Source: Phytophthora hibernalis
Taxonomy: Eukaryota > Oomycota > Peronosporomycetes > Peronosporales > Peronosporaceae
NCBI GenBank assembly: GCA_012656075.1
Contig: JAAKBF010000121.1
Location: 1 to 64,000, forward strand
Direction: 5' to 3'
DNA length: 64,000 bases
Shown: positions 54,959 through 64,000 of the stretch, piece after piece
Layout: each line of letters opens with the position of its first letter
Numbering within the stretch: position 1 is the stretch's first letter
Made by a program: the position numbers and the translations under genes
The notes under the pieces: model-generated
The model's input: only the letters and a program-made list of their open reading frames with translations
What the model was told of the DNA's origin: nothing
The model's database searches: none

Positions 54959-55753
54959 GCCGAGCTAGGTGTGACCCTGCTTGGTCCTGGGTTTAAGCCC
55001 GCGTGCTGCGCACACGGATCTTTAAACCGCAGGCGTTGTTTCGGCCTGCCGAGCGAGTTGCTTTCACCCCCTTATCCCGGGGATGTGTTGTTTTGTACCA
55101 CTAGTCAGTTCCATACCGGTAGCGACACCTTGCAAATAATAGCGATGGTTGTCACCAGATATGCTGAACATGGGATGATCCAGCGTTGGCACTGTGGACT
55201 CCACAGTGTGGAGGAGGAGGGTCCTCGCAGGCTTATCGGTTGTCAGCAAGGTTTCCAAGGGCGAAACCTGGCCTGGGTGCAAACCCCATGTATTAATAAG
55301 CTTACCTTCATGAAAGCGACGAAAACGAGGAAATTGCACGCACCGCGTCCGGTTTCTGCGTGTAAAGCGCCCCAAGTTCGGGCCGAATCGTGTTGGGGAC
55401 TCCGCATGTGCCATCGCACTCATTCCATTGCCATGTACACCATGGTCTCATAGAGAATCACCGCTGCTTGGACGCCGGTGTGTCACAATGAGGTGCTCCA
55501 GCAAAATACCGAATCCGAGCAAGCAAATCGAGTGGTGGTGAAACAGCGGTCTACAAGATCCGGCCAAGGATTGCACACCTCGAGTACGTACCGCTTTGAC
55601 TTGCCTTTTCTATGGTTTCTGAGTTTCTGGGGCTCTCGAGTGAGTTGCCAAAACGTGGTGGTATCCTTCCGCTGGCCGCCCACCCGACGCCAGACGTCAC
55701 TTCCCAATTTGCTCGGCTCTCCTCACAGGTCCAAGATCCCAGCAGAGACAGAG
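54959..55753. other. No gene recognised; near-perfect palindrome
   Basis: CACTGTGGACTCCACAGTG at 55190-55208 is a palindrome apart from its centre base. The minus-strand frame 55423-55064 is open but matches nothing known to me. The last ~100 bases probably form the promoter and leader of the next gene. Confidence 0.45.
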
Positions 55754-56910
55754 ATGGCGGACGCGATCCCTGTCGAGACCCCCGCGCCCACGGCGGCGCC
55801 CTCCAGTGGCCCGAGAACATCTCCACCGTCGAGAGCGTCGTGCTCGTGGCACTGCCCATCGCGGCGCTGATGCTGTGCTACGTCATGTTGCGCCTCGTGT
55901 GGCGCGTGCCCACGCCGCTGCCTGTGCGCGCCCCCGTGCCCTCGTACGGCGCCACGGGCGAGCAGCTGCAGCCCATCACGGCTGTCAAGACGTCGCTCGT
56001 GGAGGAAGGCGAAGTGGCCGGAGATTACGAGGAGCACTGGTACAACACGTTCGACTTCGCCTTCCTGGTGGGCATGGTGGTCTACGCGGCGGTGATGCTG
56101 GTGCTCACCTTCTTCTACGAGCCGCAGTGGCTGCTGGACGGCCACTTCTGGCTCATGCAGCTGCCCAAGCTCGTGGTCATGATGGTCGTGTCTCTCTTCG
56201 GAGGCATCATTTGCCGCTGCTTTTGTGACGTGGACGACAAGGGCTACATCATGACCAACAAGTCGTCCAAATTCAAGGTCAACTACACCCGCAAGCTGCA
56301 GCACTTTGCCGCCTACATGGTGCCGCTGGTCATCAAATCCGACTACGCCGGCCCGATCGCCCTGGCCTGGGGCGACCTCTTCACCATGCTGGGCTTCCTC
56401 GTGCTCATCAAGCCCATCCGCGAGCACTCCAAGTTCTTCATGCTGCAGTTCAACTCGCTGGACCGACCGGAGGACCGCCCGAACACGCTCAAGTGGATCA
56501 TCGTGGGCAACATCGCGCCGGGCATGTTCATCCTCATGTTCTTCAAGTGGCTGTTCGCCGCTCAGGGCGCGCTCACATTCATCCTCGTGTTCATCACGGG
56601 CATCGGCGACGGCCTGGCGGAGCCCGTGGGCATCACGTGGGGCAAGCACAAGTACAAGACGCGCAGCTGCTTCAGCAAGAACAAGTACACGCGCAGTTGG
56701 GAGGGCAGCGCGTGCGTGTTCATCTCTGGCCTCGTGTTTCCTGCGCTGCAGTACGCGGCGTTCGACAACTTCTGGCAGGTGCTGCTGTCGATGCTGATCC
56801 TGGCGCCCACGATGGCATACGCGGAGGCGACTGCGCCGCACACGATGGACACGCCCGTGCTGATGATTGGATGTGGTGTCATCCTGTACGCGATCGTGAA
56901 CCTGGTTTAA
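55754..56910 (+). CDS. Polytopic membrane protein, dolichol/phytol-kinase-like, copy 1
   Basis: Best start is ATGGCGGACGCG at 55754 (MADAIPVETPAPTAA), but a single missing base near 55795 is needed to reach the main frame (ALQWPENISTVESVVLVALPI). The main frame itself has an earlier Met at 55612 with unlikely sequence. About nine hydrophobic segments follow, including LVALPIAALMLCYVML, VGMVVYAAVMLVLTFF and TLKWIIVGNIAPGMFILMFF. The late motif EPVGITWGKHKYKTRS ... RSWEGSACVFISG resembles the CTP-dependent lipid-kinase signature of SEC59/VTE5 enzymes, which phosphorylate polyprenols, probably in the ER. Assignment to that family is by motif only. It has a near-identical tract with copy 2 at 62231-63454. 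Confidence 0.75.
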
Positions 56911-57616
56911 GTTTGCAGCTGCTGTTAGAGGAGAGAGCCATCAAGCGCGATCCTTTTCCATTAAACATGTTTGATGAGCACTTACCTGAAGTATCTTCTC
57001 TATTTTTCCTGTACAACGACTGCAGTCTAAATCCCCGAGAACGCCAGTTGCACGGGTTGAAGCTGTCCGAGTCATCGCTGTCTGAGAGCTGCTGCTTCTT
57101 TGGCTTCTTGTGCTTCTTCTTGTACTCACTCACCGTTTCGACGGACTCTGTCTCGCCGTCTTCAACCAGATCGTCAACAGAGCTCTGCAGTTTCCTCCTC
57201 TTCTCTCCACTGCGGAGGGTGGTGGCTCGCTCCAGTGCCACGCGGTATCTGTCCACGTACTGCATGTTCTCGAGCTGCTCGACGGCCTCGCGTTCCTTGC
57301 TCTCCTCCACCTGCTCCTGCTCCTGCTTGGCCGTCTGCTGCTCCACCTCCTGCGCGAACTCCTGGAACGCGTCCCACTCGGACTCAAGCTGCTTGGCCGC
57401 CAGCTGCCGCACGTCCACGTTGCGGGCCTTGGCGTCTGCCAACGAGTCGTCGAAGAAACCCGCGGGGATCATGGGCTGCTGCACTTGGCTGGACGTGGCG
57501 TTGCTGGGCTTTGCTGGTGCCTTGGCCTTGGATGGTAAAGAAGCCTTTGCAGCGGCGCTGGGATTCTGCTTGGCCACCTTCATCAACCGCAGGATCTCAT
57601 CCTGCGAGCTGCCCAT
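56879..57616 (-). CDS. ZNF830 (CCDC16)-like protein lacking the zinc finger
   Basis: Starts MGSSQDEILRLMK, like the start of ZNF830, and contains GFFDDSLADAKARNVDVRQLAAKQLESEWDAFQEF and a coil up to NMQYVDRYRVALERA. A basic stretch KKKHKKPKK and acidic DSDDSDSF lead to NWRSRGF, near the usual C-terminus of the family. The C2H2 finger expected after residue 15 is absent. A strong donor (CAG|GTAAG at 56986/56985) and a possible acceptor at 56922 suggest the true 3' exon differs from the open frame, and would overlap the 3' end of the upstream plus-strand gene. The family takes part in nuclear RNA or genome maintenance. Confidence 0.6.
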   Translation of the reverse strand: MGSSQDEILRLMKVAKQNPSAAAKASLPSKAKAPAKPSNATSSQVQQPMIPAGFFDDSLADAKARNVDVRQLAAKQLESEWDAFQEFAQEVEQQTAKQEQEQVEESKEREAVEQLENMQYVDRYRVALERATTLRSGEKRRKLQSSVDDLVEDGETESVETVSEYKKKHKKPKKQQLSDSDDSDSFNPCNWRSRGFRLQSLYRKNREDTSGKCSSNMFNGKGSRLMALSSNSSCKLKPGSRSRTG

Positions 57617-58075
57617 GACGTCAACGCTGGCACGATAAAGGCAAATGCTGAACCGACGTTAGCAATTCAACGGCACTTCTCTTTTTATTGTGACATACTA
57701 ATAGTATTCTGAAAATATGGAGATAGTACTGGCATGATAGTTTTGCGTTACTCAGAGTAATTTTTGCATTTTTATATTTTAATATATTTTAAAAATATAC
57801 AGGAATCGCTATCTACATTAATATCATCATTTGGGGGTATCATATTTAAAGAGGATTTAGCACCTTTTCCATGCGAATTCGATTTGCAAGGGTATTCGAA
57901 AATCTGGTACATGTTCCGGTATCAGAAGTGGGAGCGTTTTTTATTTAGAAAATAAGTACTGCTGAACCCCCAATTGTTACTGAAGTGCTATAACAGAAGT
58001 GATACGCAAAGGCTGTTCATTGCAACGAGGACGCAATTGCTATTAGACAAAGGGATATGAACAGAGCGCCATGCA
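57617..58075. other. AT-rich intergenic region
   Basis: Markedly AT-rich around 57740-57960. The small frame at 57764-57955 has no family features. Probably the promoter of the ZNF830-like gene and the 3' region of the HECT gene. Confidence 0.5.
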
Positions 58076-61000
58076 CTAGGTCATTTCAAAGCCGGCGCCG
58101 GATGAGATGGAGGTGAGCAGCTTGGCGCGAAGCACCTTGTAGGACGAGTATGTGGGCAGCTTAAGCGTGTTGAAGCAAGTGGAGGAGCTGGGCAGCAACT
58201 CGTCGTCGCTCCGGATGGGGATCTTCTGCACGCAGAACTGAGGCGTGAGCGATGCGAAGCCTAGTGATGGAGCCCGTTGGCAACTCGTAGTGAAACGCAA
58301 AAACGCAGCCTGCTCGGAAGGCGTGAAGCTCGCCAGCGCCTGCCACATCCACGCGACGCGTTTATCCAGCGCGTAATAGCCGCCAGCGTAGCGTGAATTG
58401 GCCTTGAGATCATCGACATCGATCTTGCCACTCTTGCCTGAAATCAGCACTTGCAACTCCGGTTCGTTGAACATTTGGAGCCATCGCGGGTCGATGAGGT
58501 CTGATAAACCCATGCGGAAGGCAGCGCATTGCTCGCGGATCTGTGTGTTGAGGTAGTAGTTCGCAACGAGGTGGATATACCGCGTCTTGTTTCGGCTCGT
58601 CACGGGCACATTGCCTCCTCCGGGATGATTTCGATCTCTTTCTGCTCTCCAAAGACGTCTTGAACGACCGTGTGAGTGAGGCCAAGGTCCTCCACGTCAC
58701 CGTCGTAGGACTTGAGGAACATCAAATTCTGCATAAAGAATCCGCACACCGTCAGCACAACAAACGTTTGGCATAGTGTACATCAAACGCTCGTACCTTG
58801 TAAATCTCGGGGTCCAATGACGGCAACTCGTTCAGTTGGTTGAACGAATGCAAAAGCTTGGAAAGGAAGAAATGAGCAAATTTTGGCTGCACCACAATGC
58901 CTTCATACAACGCCTTCCCCAAAATTCGGCCGACGAACTGGAACATCGTCAGGTGGTCACTCTCGCGTGAAAAATGGTTTGAGGCTGAGTTTGGGTTCGG
59001 ATACAAAGCTGATCTTGAGTCGTGAGAAAGAGTCCATACTGCAGATCAAATGCGAGTGTCGACAGGTCCAACCAAAACTCTTTGAAGAGTCCTCCAGCAT
59101 CAATGCCCACTTCCTCGCGGCCAGCAGAGTTCACGAACACCACGTTGATCCGCTTCTTGAGGTTTGTTCGAATCGAATTGAGCTTCTTTAAGCCGTCTTC
59201 CAGGATGGCGACTCTGTGAATACGAATGCGGTATACTGAGCAGCTTTCGTTTTGATGAACGTCTTTATCAGCCTTGACAAGCCGCTGGAACAATTTGACT
59301 CGGTCAGGAAACGGCACCAAATATGGCATCGACTGGATCAGCTTGTTAGCACGTGGCGTGCCCAGCAACACTTCTTCAATCAACTGGTTGCTATCCAACT
59401 CAGCAATGATCCTGCAATATCAAAATCCATCCAGTATTAGTCATCGTCACATGCTTAATTACCAGCAGCACCTGCAACCCACCAGCTCGTGACGTTGCAA
59501 AATGGCTGACGAGAGCACCGGTTGTACAGAACCCTCATCAATCGAGTCCCCATCTCAACGACAAACATGCCAAATGCCACCGATTCGGAAGATGGGGCAA
59601 GGTTGGCGTAACTCCAATACGCCTCATGAAGCGCATGTTTTAGACTCAACACAATCCGCTCAACCTGGCAGATAGGAAGAGGGTATTCTTGCTCGTACAT
59701 CTACAAAGGTGAACCGATGAATAATCTGCCCATAGGTAGCGAAGATAGGTTAATCGAACAAGAGCACGCACCTCTTCATCGTCCATGACGACCAGAAGAT
59801 GTTCGTACGTCATACAGAACAGCACTAGCATGGACACATACGGATCGGAGCTCCGCGCGTGAATTAAATCCACGTTCTGTCGCGCATCTCAATGTTAGTT
59901 TGCTGCAAAGAGCGCATACTGCAGATTGTCAAAAGAAGCCGTACCTTCGCGAAGTCTTCGAAATTCTTGGTGTCTTGTAATACGCACCACAACATATTGA
60001 CCAGCGAAATATTCTGCACAGTGTCTCCTTCGTTTACGGCAATCTCAACATGATAGAAGGCAAGCGTGTTCAGAAGACGCATTGCATGTGACTGGCGCTT
60101 TCCACCATCGTTTCCCCACCGACACAAAAATGTGCCGCACAAACATGATAGTGCCTTGATGTTCTCCAGAATAAACGGCTCGGTACTTGTCGATAGCTTC
60201 AGCGTTGCTGCCCGCTGAGTGGTGGAAGATAGATCGCTTATCCCGTTCGAAGCGATATTCCGTGCTTGCTTTGAAGTTTTTGACAGCCGAGAAGCACCAC
60301 CAATACTGTCTCTCTCTTCGTCACCCTCCCGTCTTCGCCGCAGACCAGCTTTTTCAAACAAACTTCTGGCCCACGTCGCCTTTCCAATTGATTTCATCTT
60401 CTGCCACGTTACTGAAAGTGACGTGGATAACGATGATGCCGACGCGATGTCACCGAAGCCAAATTGTTCCTAACAGCAGAAAGGTGTAGGCAGCATAAAC
60501 AAATTTGTGAACTTGATCGTACGAACTACATGTCGCTAAACAATTACGCTTACCGCAATAGTCGGTGCTTCAGGATACATCGGTGTAGGTCGCTGAGTTT
60601 CCAATGGATGCCGAAGCGCGTTTGGGGAAAAAGAAAGAAGGTGATTACACATTGAGCGCAAGTACTGATCATTAACCAAAATGTGTAGCTGCTCGTTCAA
60701 AGCCTCTGGAAAGACGACGGGTACTGAGTGAGACTCGGATACTTTCGTCCACGAAATAGCCACTCCCGATACAGCGTACGTTGCGGGTGGCACAGATTGT
60801 AGTAGTTTTGAGAGCAACTGGACCTCACTCAGAACAACAGAATCGGTTTTCCCCTCCACACTACGCATCAACAACAACGTGTTAGAAGCTTGTTTTCCGA
60901 AGCGATAACGAAAGGTGCTACTGAGCTTACCGATCAGAAATCCAAAGCAGATTTCCAAGAAACCAGGCTTCCGATGCGATCCGGGAACAGGAGACGCAGG

Positions 61001-62057
61001 AAAGTCGAATATTGACAAGTGCAACCCAGCACCAAGCAGTCTATTCCACAGTGATAAGTTCGTGAGAAGTAGTAAACGATCAGCTGCTACCACTTGGTTC
61101 AGCAGCGGCACCGAAAAGACCTGATAAATCAGCACAAACATGCATGTCAATGCTGCACAACCAGTCCAACATGGCATCACCACTTACTTCCATCACGAAC
61201 GCCTCAAGAATTCCGCTTGTCGTCGTGAGAAGATGAGACACAAAATCCACCAGAGCATTGCAGTACGACGATTCTTTTGCACGAGAAGAAATGGGAAGCT
61301 GTCCTCGAGCCGATATTAGTCCCTCTCGGACGATCTGCGTCACAGAAGCCCTGGGCATTTCATGGTACAGCAGCTTCCCCATTTGTTTCGGTGGACGACA
61401 CAAAATCAATCCTCCCGAGAGCAAGTACTGCTGCATCTCCGGCAGGGACTCCGTCAATATCCGTACAGCCTTAAACCCCACCGACACCTCCACCGTTGAC
61501 GAAGAAGCAGCAGCACTGCACTGAAGACACAAATCAATGAGCCGTCGCAGCTGCCAGTCTCTCTGCTTGTCGTCGCCCTCTTTGAGCCCGTCAGGGGCAG
61601 TCACCAGCGAGTCAATGAAGAGGCAACTTAACTGCAGCATCCTCTCGGCATCTACTCCACTATCAGTATAGAAAAATAACAAGAGACGCAGCAACTGCAA
61701 CAAAATAACCGCGTCAGTCCTCTTCTAGACCTCGTCTGAAGCTCGAGAGACTCAATTTAAGCAGCATTTCACCTCGAACAGAGCGTCATAGGGCAGTGAC
61801 ATATTGGGGAGCTGCAGAATGGCCTTGAGTCTGCTGATATCTCCCAGTTTCTGGTCGAACTCGGCTCGCGACTGCGTGCGCAACCGCCAAGCCACGAGAC
61901 GTCCACGTACGAAGGCCTGCAGCTGCCTGGCCGCCGCCTCGTGCTCCTTGCGTCTGCCTCGCGCCTCCCGCTGCTCCCTCGCCAGCTGCAACACGCGCGA
62001 GCGGTCGTCCCGTCGGCCCCCGCCCCCGCGAGCCAGCTCGTTGTCGCGCAAGAACAT
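58076..62057 (-). CDS. HECT-type E3 ubiquitin ligase, UBE3C/HUL5-like
   Basis: About ten exons on the minus strand (segments near 62057-61755, 61703-61110, 61110-60560, 60397-59945, 59873-59780, 59700-59480, 59398-59000, 58990-58800, 58720-58620, 58620-58076), separated by short introns. The exact splice sites were not all fixed. The N-terminus MFLRDNELARGGGG leads into an IQ-like helix (AAARQLQAFVRGRLVAW), as in UBE3B/UBE3C. The HECT domain has GIDAGGLFKEFW, FQFVGRILGKALYEG and NKTRYIHLVANYYLN. Its catalytic Cys is at about 58175-58177 in SSSTCFNTLKLP, 33 residues from the end. The family extends ubiquitin chains on proteasome-bound substrates. An earlier in-frame Met at 62126 is possible but reads into repeated leader sequence. 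Confidence 0.88.
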
Positions 62058-62137
62058 GCCTCGCCTTTTGGACTTCTGGACTCTGATACCAAAAGGGCCT
62101 TTCCATCGTTTTTCACCCAATTGCATTCAATTAAACT

Positions 62138-62193
62138 GTAGCCATGTGTCAAAAGATGACCCGTTGTAGCCATGTGTCAAAAGATGGCCCGCT
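62138..62193. repeat. Two tandem 28-bp repeats upstream of the HECT gene
   Basis: GTAGCCATGTGTCAAAAGATG occurs at 62138 and 62166 with one difference in the following bases. The repeats lie between the HECT gene leader and the 3' end of membrane-protein copy 2. Confidence 0.85.
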
Positions 62194-62230
62194 TCAAGTT
62201 GAAGAGCACAGCAACTACTTTTGCTGATGC

Positions 62231-63454
62231 TTAGATAATGTGGACGATGGCGTACAGGATGACACCGCAACCGATCATCAGCACGGGCGTGTCCATTGTG
62301 TGCGGCGCAGTCGCCTCCGCGTATGCCATCGTGGGCGCCAGGATCAGCATCGACAGCAGCACCTGCCAGAAGTTGTCGAACGCCGCGTACTGCAGCGCAG
62401 GAAACACGAGGCCAGAGATGAACACGCACGCGCTGCCCTCCCAACTGCGCGTGTACTTGTTCTTGCTGAAGCAGCTGCGCGTCTTGTACTTGTGCTTGCC
62501 CCACGTGATGCCCACGGGCTCCGCCAGGCCGTCGCCGATGCCCGTGATGAACACGAGGATGAATGTGAGCGCGCCCTGAGCGGCGAACAGCCACTTGAAG
62601 AACATGAGGATGAACATGCCCGGCGCGATGTTGCCCACGATGATCCACTTGAGCGTGTTCGGGCGGTCCTCCGGTCGGTCCAGCGAGTTGAACTGCAGCA
62701 TGAAGAACTTGGAGTGCTCGCGGATGGGCTTGATGAGCACGAGGAAGCCCAGCATGGTGAAGAGGTCGCCCCAGGCCAGGGCGATCGGGCCGGCGTAGTC
62801 GGATTTGATGACCAGCGGCACCATGTAGGCGGCAAAGTGCTGCAGCTTGCGGGTGTAGTTGACCTTGAATTTGGACGACTTGTTGGTCATGATGTAGCCC
62901 TTCTCGTCGACATCACAAAAGATGCGACAAATAATGCCTCCGATCAGCGAGACCAACATCATCACGGCTAACTTGGGTAGCTGCATAAGCCAGAACTGAG
63001 TGTCGAGAAGCCACTGGGGCTCGTAAAGGTAGGTCAATACGAGCATCACTGCAGCGTAGACAACCATACCGATGAGAAAGGCAAAGTCAAAGGTCCCGTA
63101 CCAATGTTTGCCATAGTGCCCAGCGACTTCACCCTCCTCGACAAGGGACGTCTTCGGGCGACGCACCATTGCCAACGGTTCCTCTCCAGAAGGGACAGTT
63201 CCGTAGGATGGCAATGTGTGCTGAGCATGCTGTGGAGATTCTGGTACCTTCCAGATCACGCGCAACAAAACGTAGCTCAGGACCAATGTTAGCAGGGGCA
63301 GCGCCGCGAGAACGGTTGCCTCCGCAGCAGTCAGCTCGTATTTGTCGTGCTTCCATGTCACCATGGGATCATGTACCGCAGTCGAGTTCTTGGACCCTCG
63401 GAAGAAGGAGGACATCAGTGGTCCAGCAAGGACGTTGAGAGCGATATCTTCCAT
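62231..63454 (-). CDS. Polytopic membrane protein, dolichol/phytol-kinase-like, copy 2
   Basis: An intron-less 407-residue frame starting MEDIALNVLAGPLM. The N-terminal third (hydrophobic TVLAALPLLTLVLSYVLL; KTSLVEEGEVAG; GTFDFAFLIGMVVY) is related to copy 1 with many changes. From KGYIMTNKSSKFKVNYTRK to DTPVLMI the DNA is almost identical to copy 1, then the last ten residues differ (CGVILYAIVHII against CGVILYAIVNLV, with different codons). The kinase-like motif GITWGKHKYKTRS and WEGSACVF are inside the shared tract. Being intact from the first Met, it is the better model of the pair. Confidence 0.8.
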   Translation of the reverse strand: MEDIALNVLAGPLMSSFFRGSKNSTAVHDPMVTWKHDKYELTAAEATVLAALPLLTLVLSYVLLRVIWKVPESPQHAQHTLPSYGTVPSGEEPLAMVRRPKTSLVEEGEVAGHYGKHWYGTFDFAFLIGMVVYAAVMLVLTYLYEPQWLLDTQFWLMQLPKLAVMMLVSLIGGIICRIFCDVDEKGYIMTNKSSKFKVNYTRKLQHFAAYMVPLVIKSDYAGPIALAWGDLFTMLGFLVLIKPIREHSKFFMLQFNSLDRPEDRPNTLKWIIVGNIAPGMFILMFFKWLFAAQGALTFILVFITGIGDGLAEPVGITWGKHKYKTRSCFSKNKYTRSWEGSACVFISGLVFPALQYAAFDNFWQVLLSMLILAPTMAYAEATAPHTMDTPVLMIGCGVILYAIVHII

Positions 63455-63821
63455 GACTCGGATGCGGCGGACGGTGCGAATGCGGGAATGGCACCATTGG
63501 CTGGCAATGGTGAATGGTTATGAGAGACGAATGGCTGCGCTTCGTCCCAGCAGTCCACACACGTGTCCTGGCCTGTGATTGGGATTCTTTTTCTTCGCTT
63601 TAGTTCCGCTACCGCCGCCTCCCAGCTTGTCCAGGAGCTTGTGTGGAAGAAAAGAAATATCCGACAACACGCGATTGCCGACTGTAGGGAGCCTGAGATC
63701 GATCAAAGAACCCAATATGTTGGGTGGACGAAATGTTCATTTTTATCCCATTGCGTATTTTACTTTATTCCAAAACAATTGGGTGTTTTAGGATTTACTA
63801 CAAGACTCGGTCCCGGGCGGA
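63455..63821. other. Divergent promoter region
   Basis: Lies between copy 2 (minus) and the next gene (plus). The AT-rich stretch at 63720-63800 precedes the plus-strand start. No other gene recognised. Confidence 0.45.
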
Positions 63822-64000
63822 ATGCTGCGCGGAGCGAACCGCGACGAGACTGACGACGAGATCTTGGCCGAGCTAATGCGGGAGGGAGAGGACCGTCTGG
63901 CGTCCGAGGAGCGCGAGCGACAGGGGCGGCGGACGCGGAACTCGCGCTGGCGGCACTTCATGGTGGCCGTCATGTTCCTGAGCCAAGTGCTACTGGAGCT
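63822..64000 (+). CDS. 5' end of an unknown, probably membrane, protein gene (cut by window end)
   Basis: ATG in GGAATGCTGCGC opens a frame that stays open to the window end (59 codons): MLRGANRDETDDEILAEL, then an Arg/Glu-rich helix, then SRWRHFMVAVMFLSQVLLE, which looks like the start of a transmembrane segment. GC-rich codon use like the housekeeping genes supports it. The family cannot be told from this fragment. Confidence 0.55.
   Translation, partial: MLRGANRDETDDEILAELMREGEDRLASEERERQGRRTRNSRWRHFMVAVMFLSQVLLE

Noticed and set aside
55723..56841. A 372-codon frame antisense to membrane-protein copy 1, repeated at 62240-62971
   Set aside because: It mirrors the GC3-rich coding strand and appears in both paralogues only because the DNA is shared. 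Composition (His/Glu/Gln/Arg-rich) is typical of antisense shadows.

Overview
The window looks like nuclear DNA of an oomycete, most likely Phytophthora or a close relative. The reasons are: very GC3-rich, intron-poor housekeeping genes; short introns of about 73-79 nt; an oomycete-type initiator (GCTCATT...) in front of HSP90; chromodomain Ty3/Gypsy elements; and a LINE with an FVDD catalytic box. The assignment rests on gene style, not on a species marker.

Layout. (1) 1-8845: a tandem array of ~0.62-kb units, each with a tRNA-Pro(UGG) gene. Units 1-7 are on the minus strand and, after a fold-back junction near 6038, units 8-11 are on the plus strand. A ~235-bp internal sub-repeat expands in some units. 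(2) 8846-31160: a nest of decayed transposons. There are two related but distinct chromodomain Gypsy elements (A, 8846-15600; B, about 21240-31160). Between them lie a zinc-binding fragment, a decayed LINE and an open but catalytically altered MULE transposase. In both Gypsy elements a long Pro/Ser-rich ORF runs opposite to pol and converges on it. Each element is also peppered on both strands with its own short word (A: CTCRGCGA; B: CTCGGT). (3) 31673-40416: tandem coiled-coil/U-box genes on the minus strand, all or nearly all broken, invaded at 32164-35132 by a DNA transposon with inverted ends and an intron-containing transposase. (4) 41086-51554: housekeeping genes: an atypical (two-domain) E2F factor (-), HSP90 (+), importin-7-like (+) and the mitochondrial F1 assembly factor ATPAF1 (-). 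(5) 53455-54955: a PIF/Harbinger element with inverted ends and TAA duplications, carrying a SAP-like ORF on the opposite strand. (6) 55754-64000: two inverted copies of a polytopic membrane protein of the dolichol/phytol-kinase type, sharing a sharply bounded 629-bp near-identical tract. They flank a ZNF830-like gene and a UBE3C-type HECT ligase. The 5' end of a further gene runs off the window.

The housekeeping genes act in unrelated processes (chaperone, nuclear import, F1 assembly, ubiquitination, cell-cycle transcription) and do not form a pathway. Two of them (E2F-like, ATPAF1) share an exact 13-bp promoter word. The most unusual signals are the lineage-specific dispersed words together with the conserved opposite-strand ORF in the two Gypsy elements, and the inverted tRNA-Pro array. 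Several breaks in otherwise good genes are single missing bases, some in homopolymers, so assembly error must be weighed against true decay. All positions and counts come from reading by eye.
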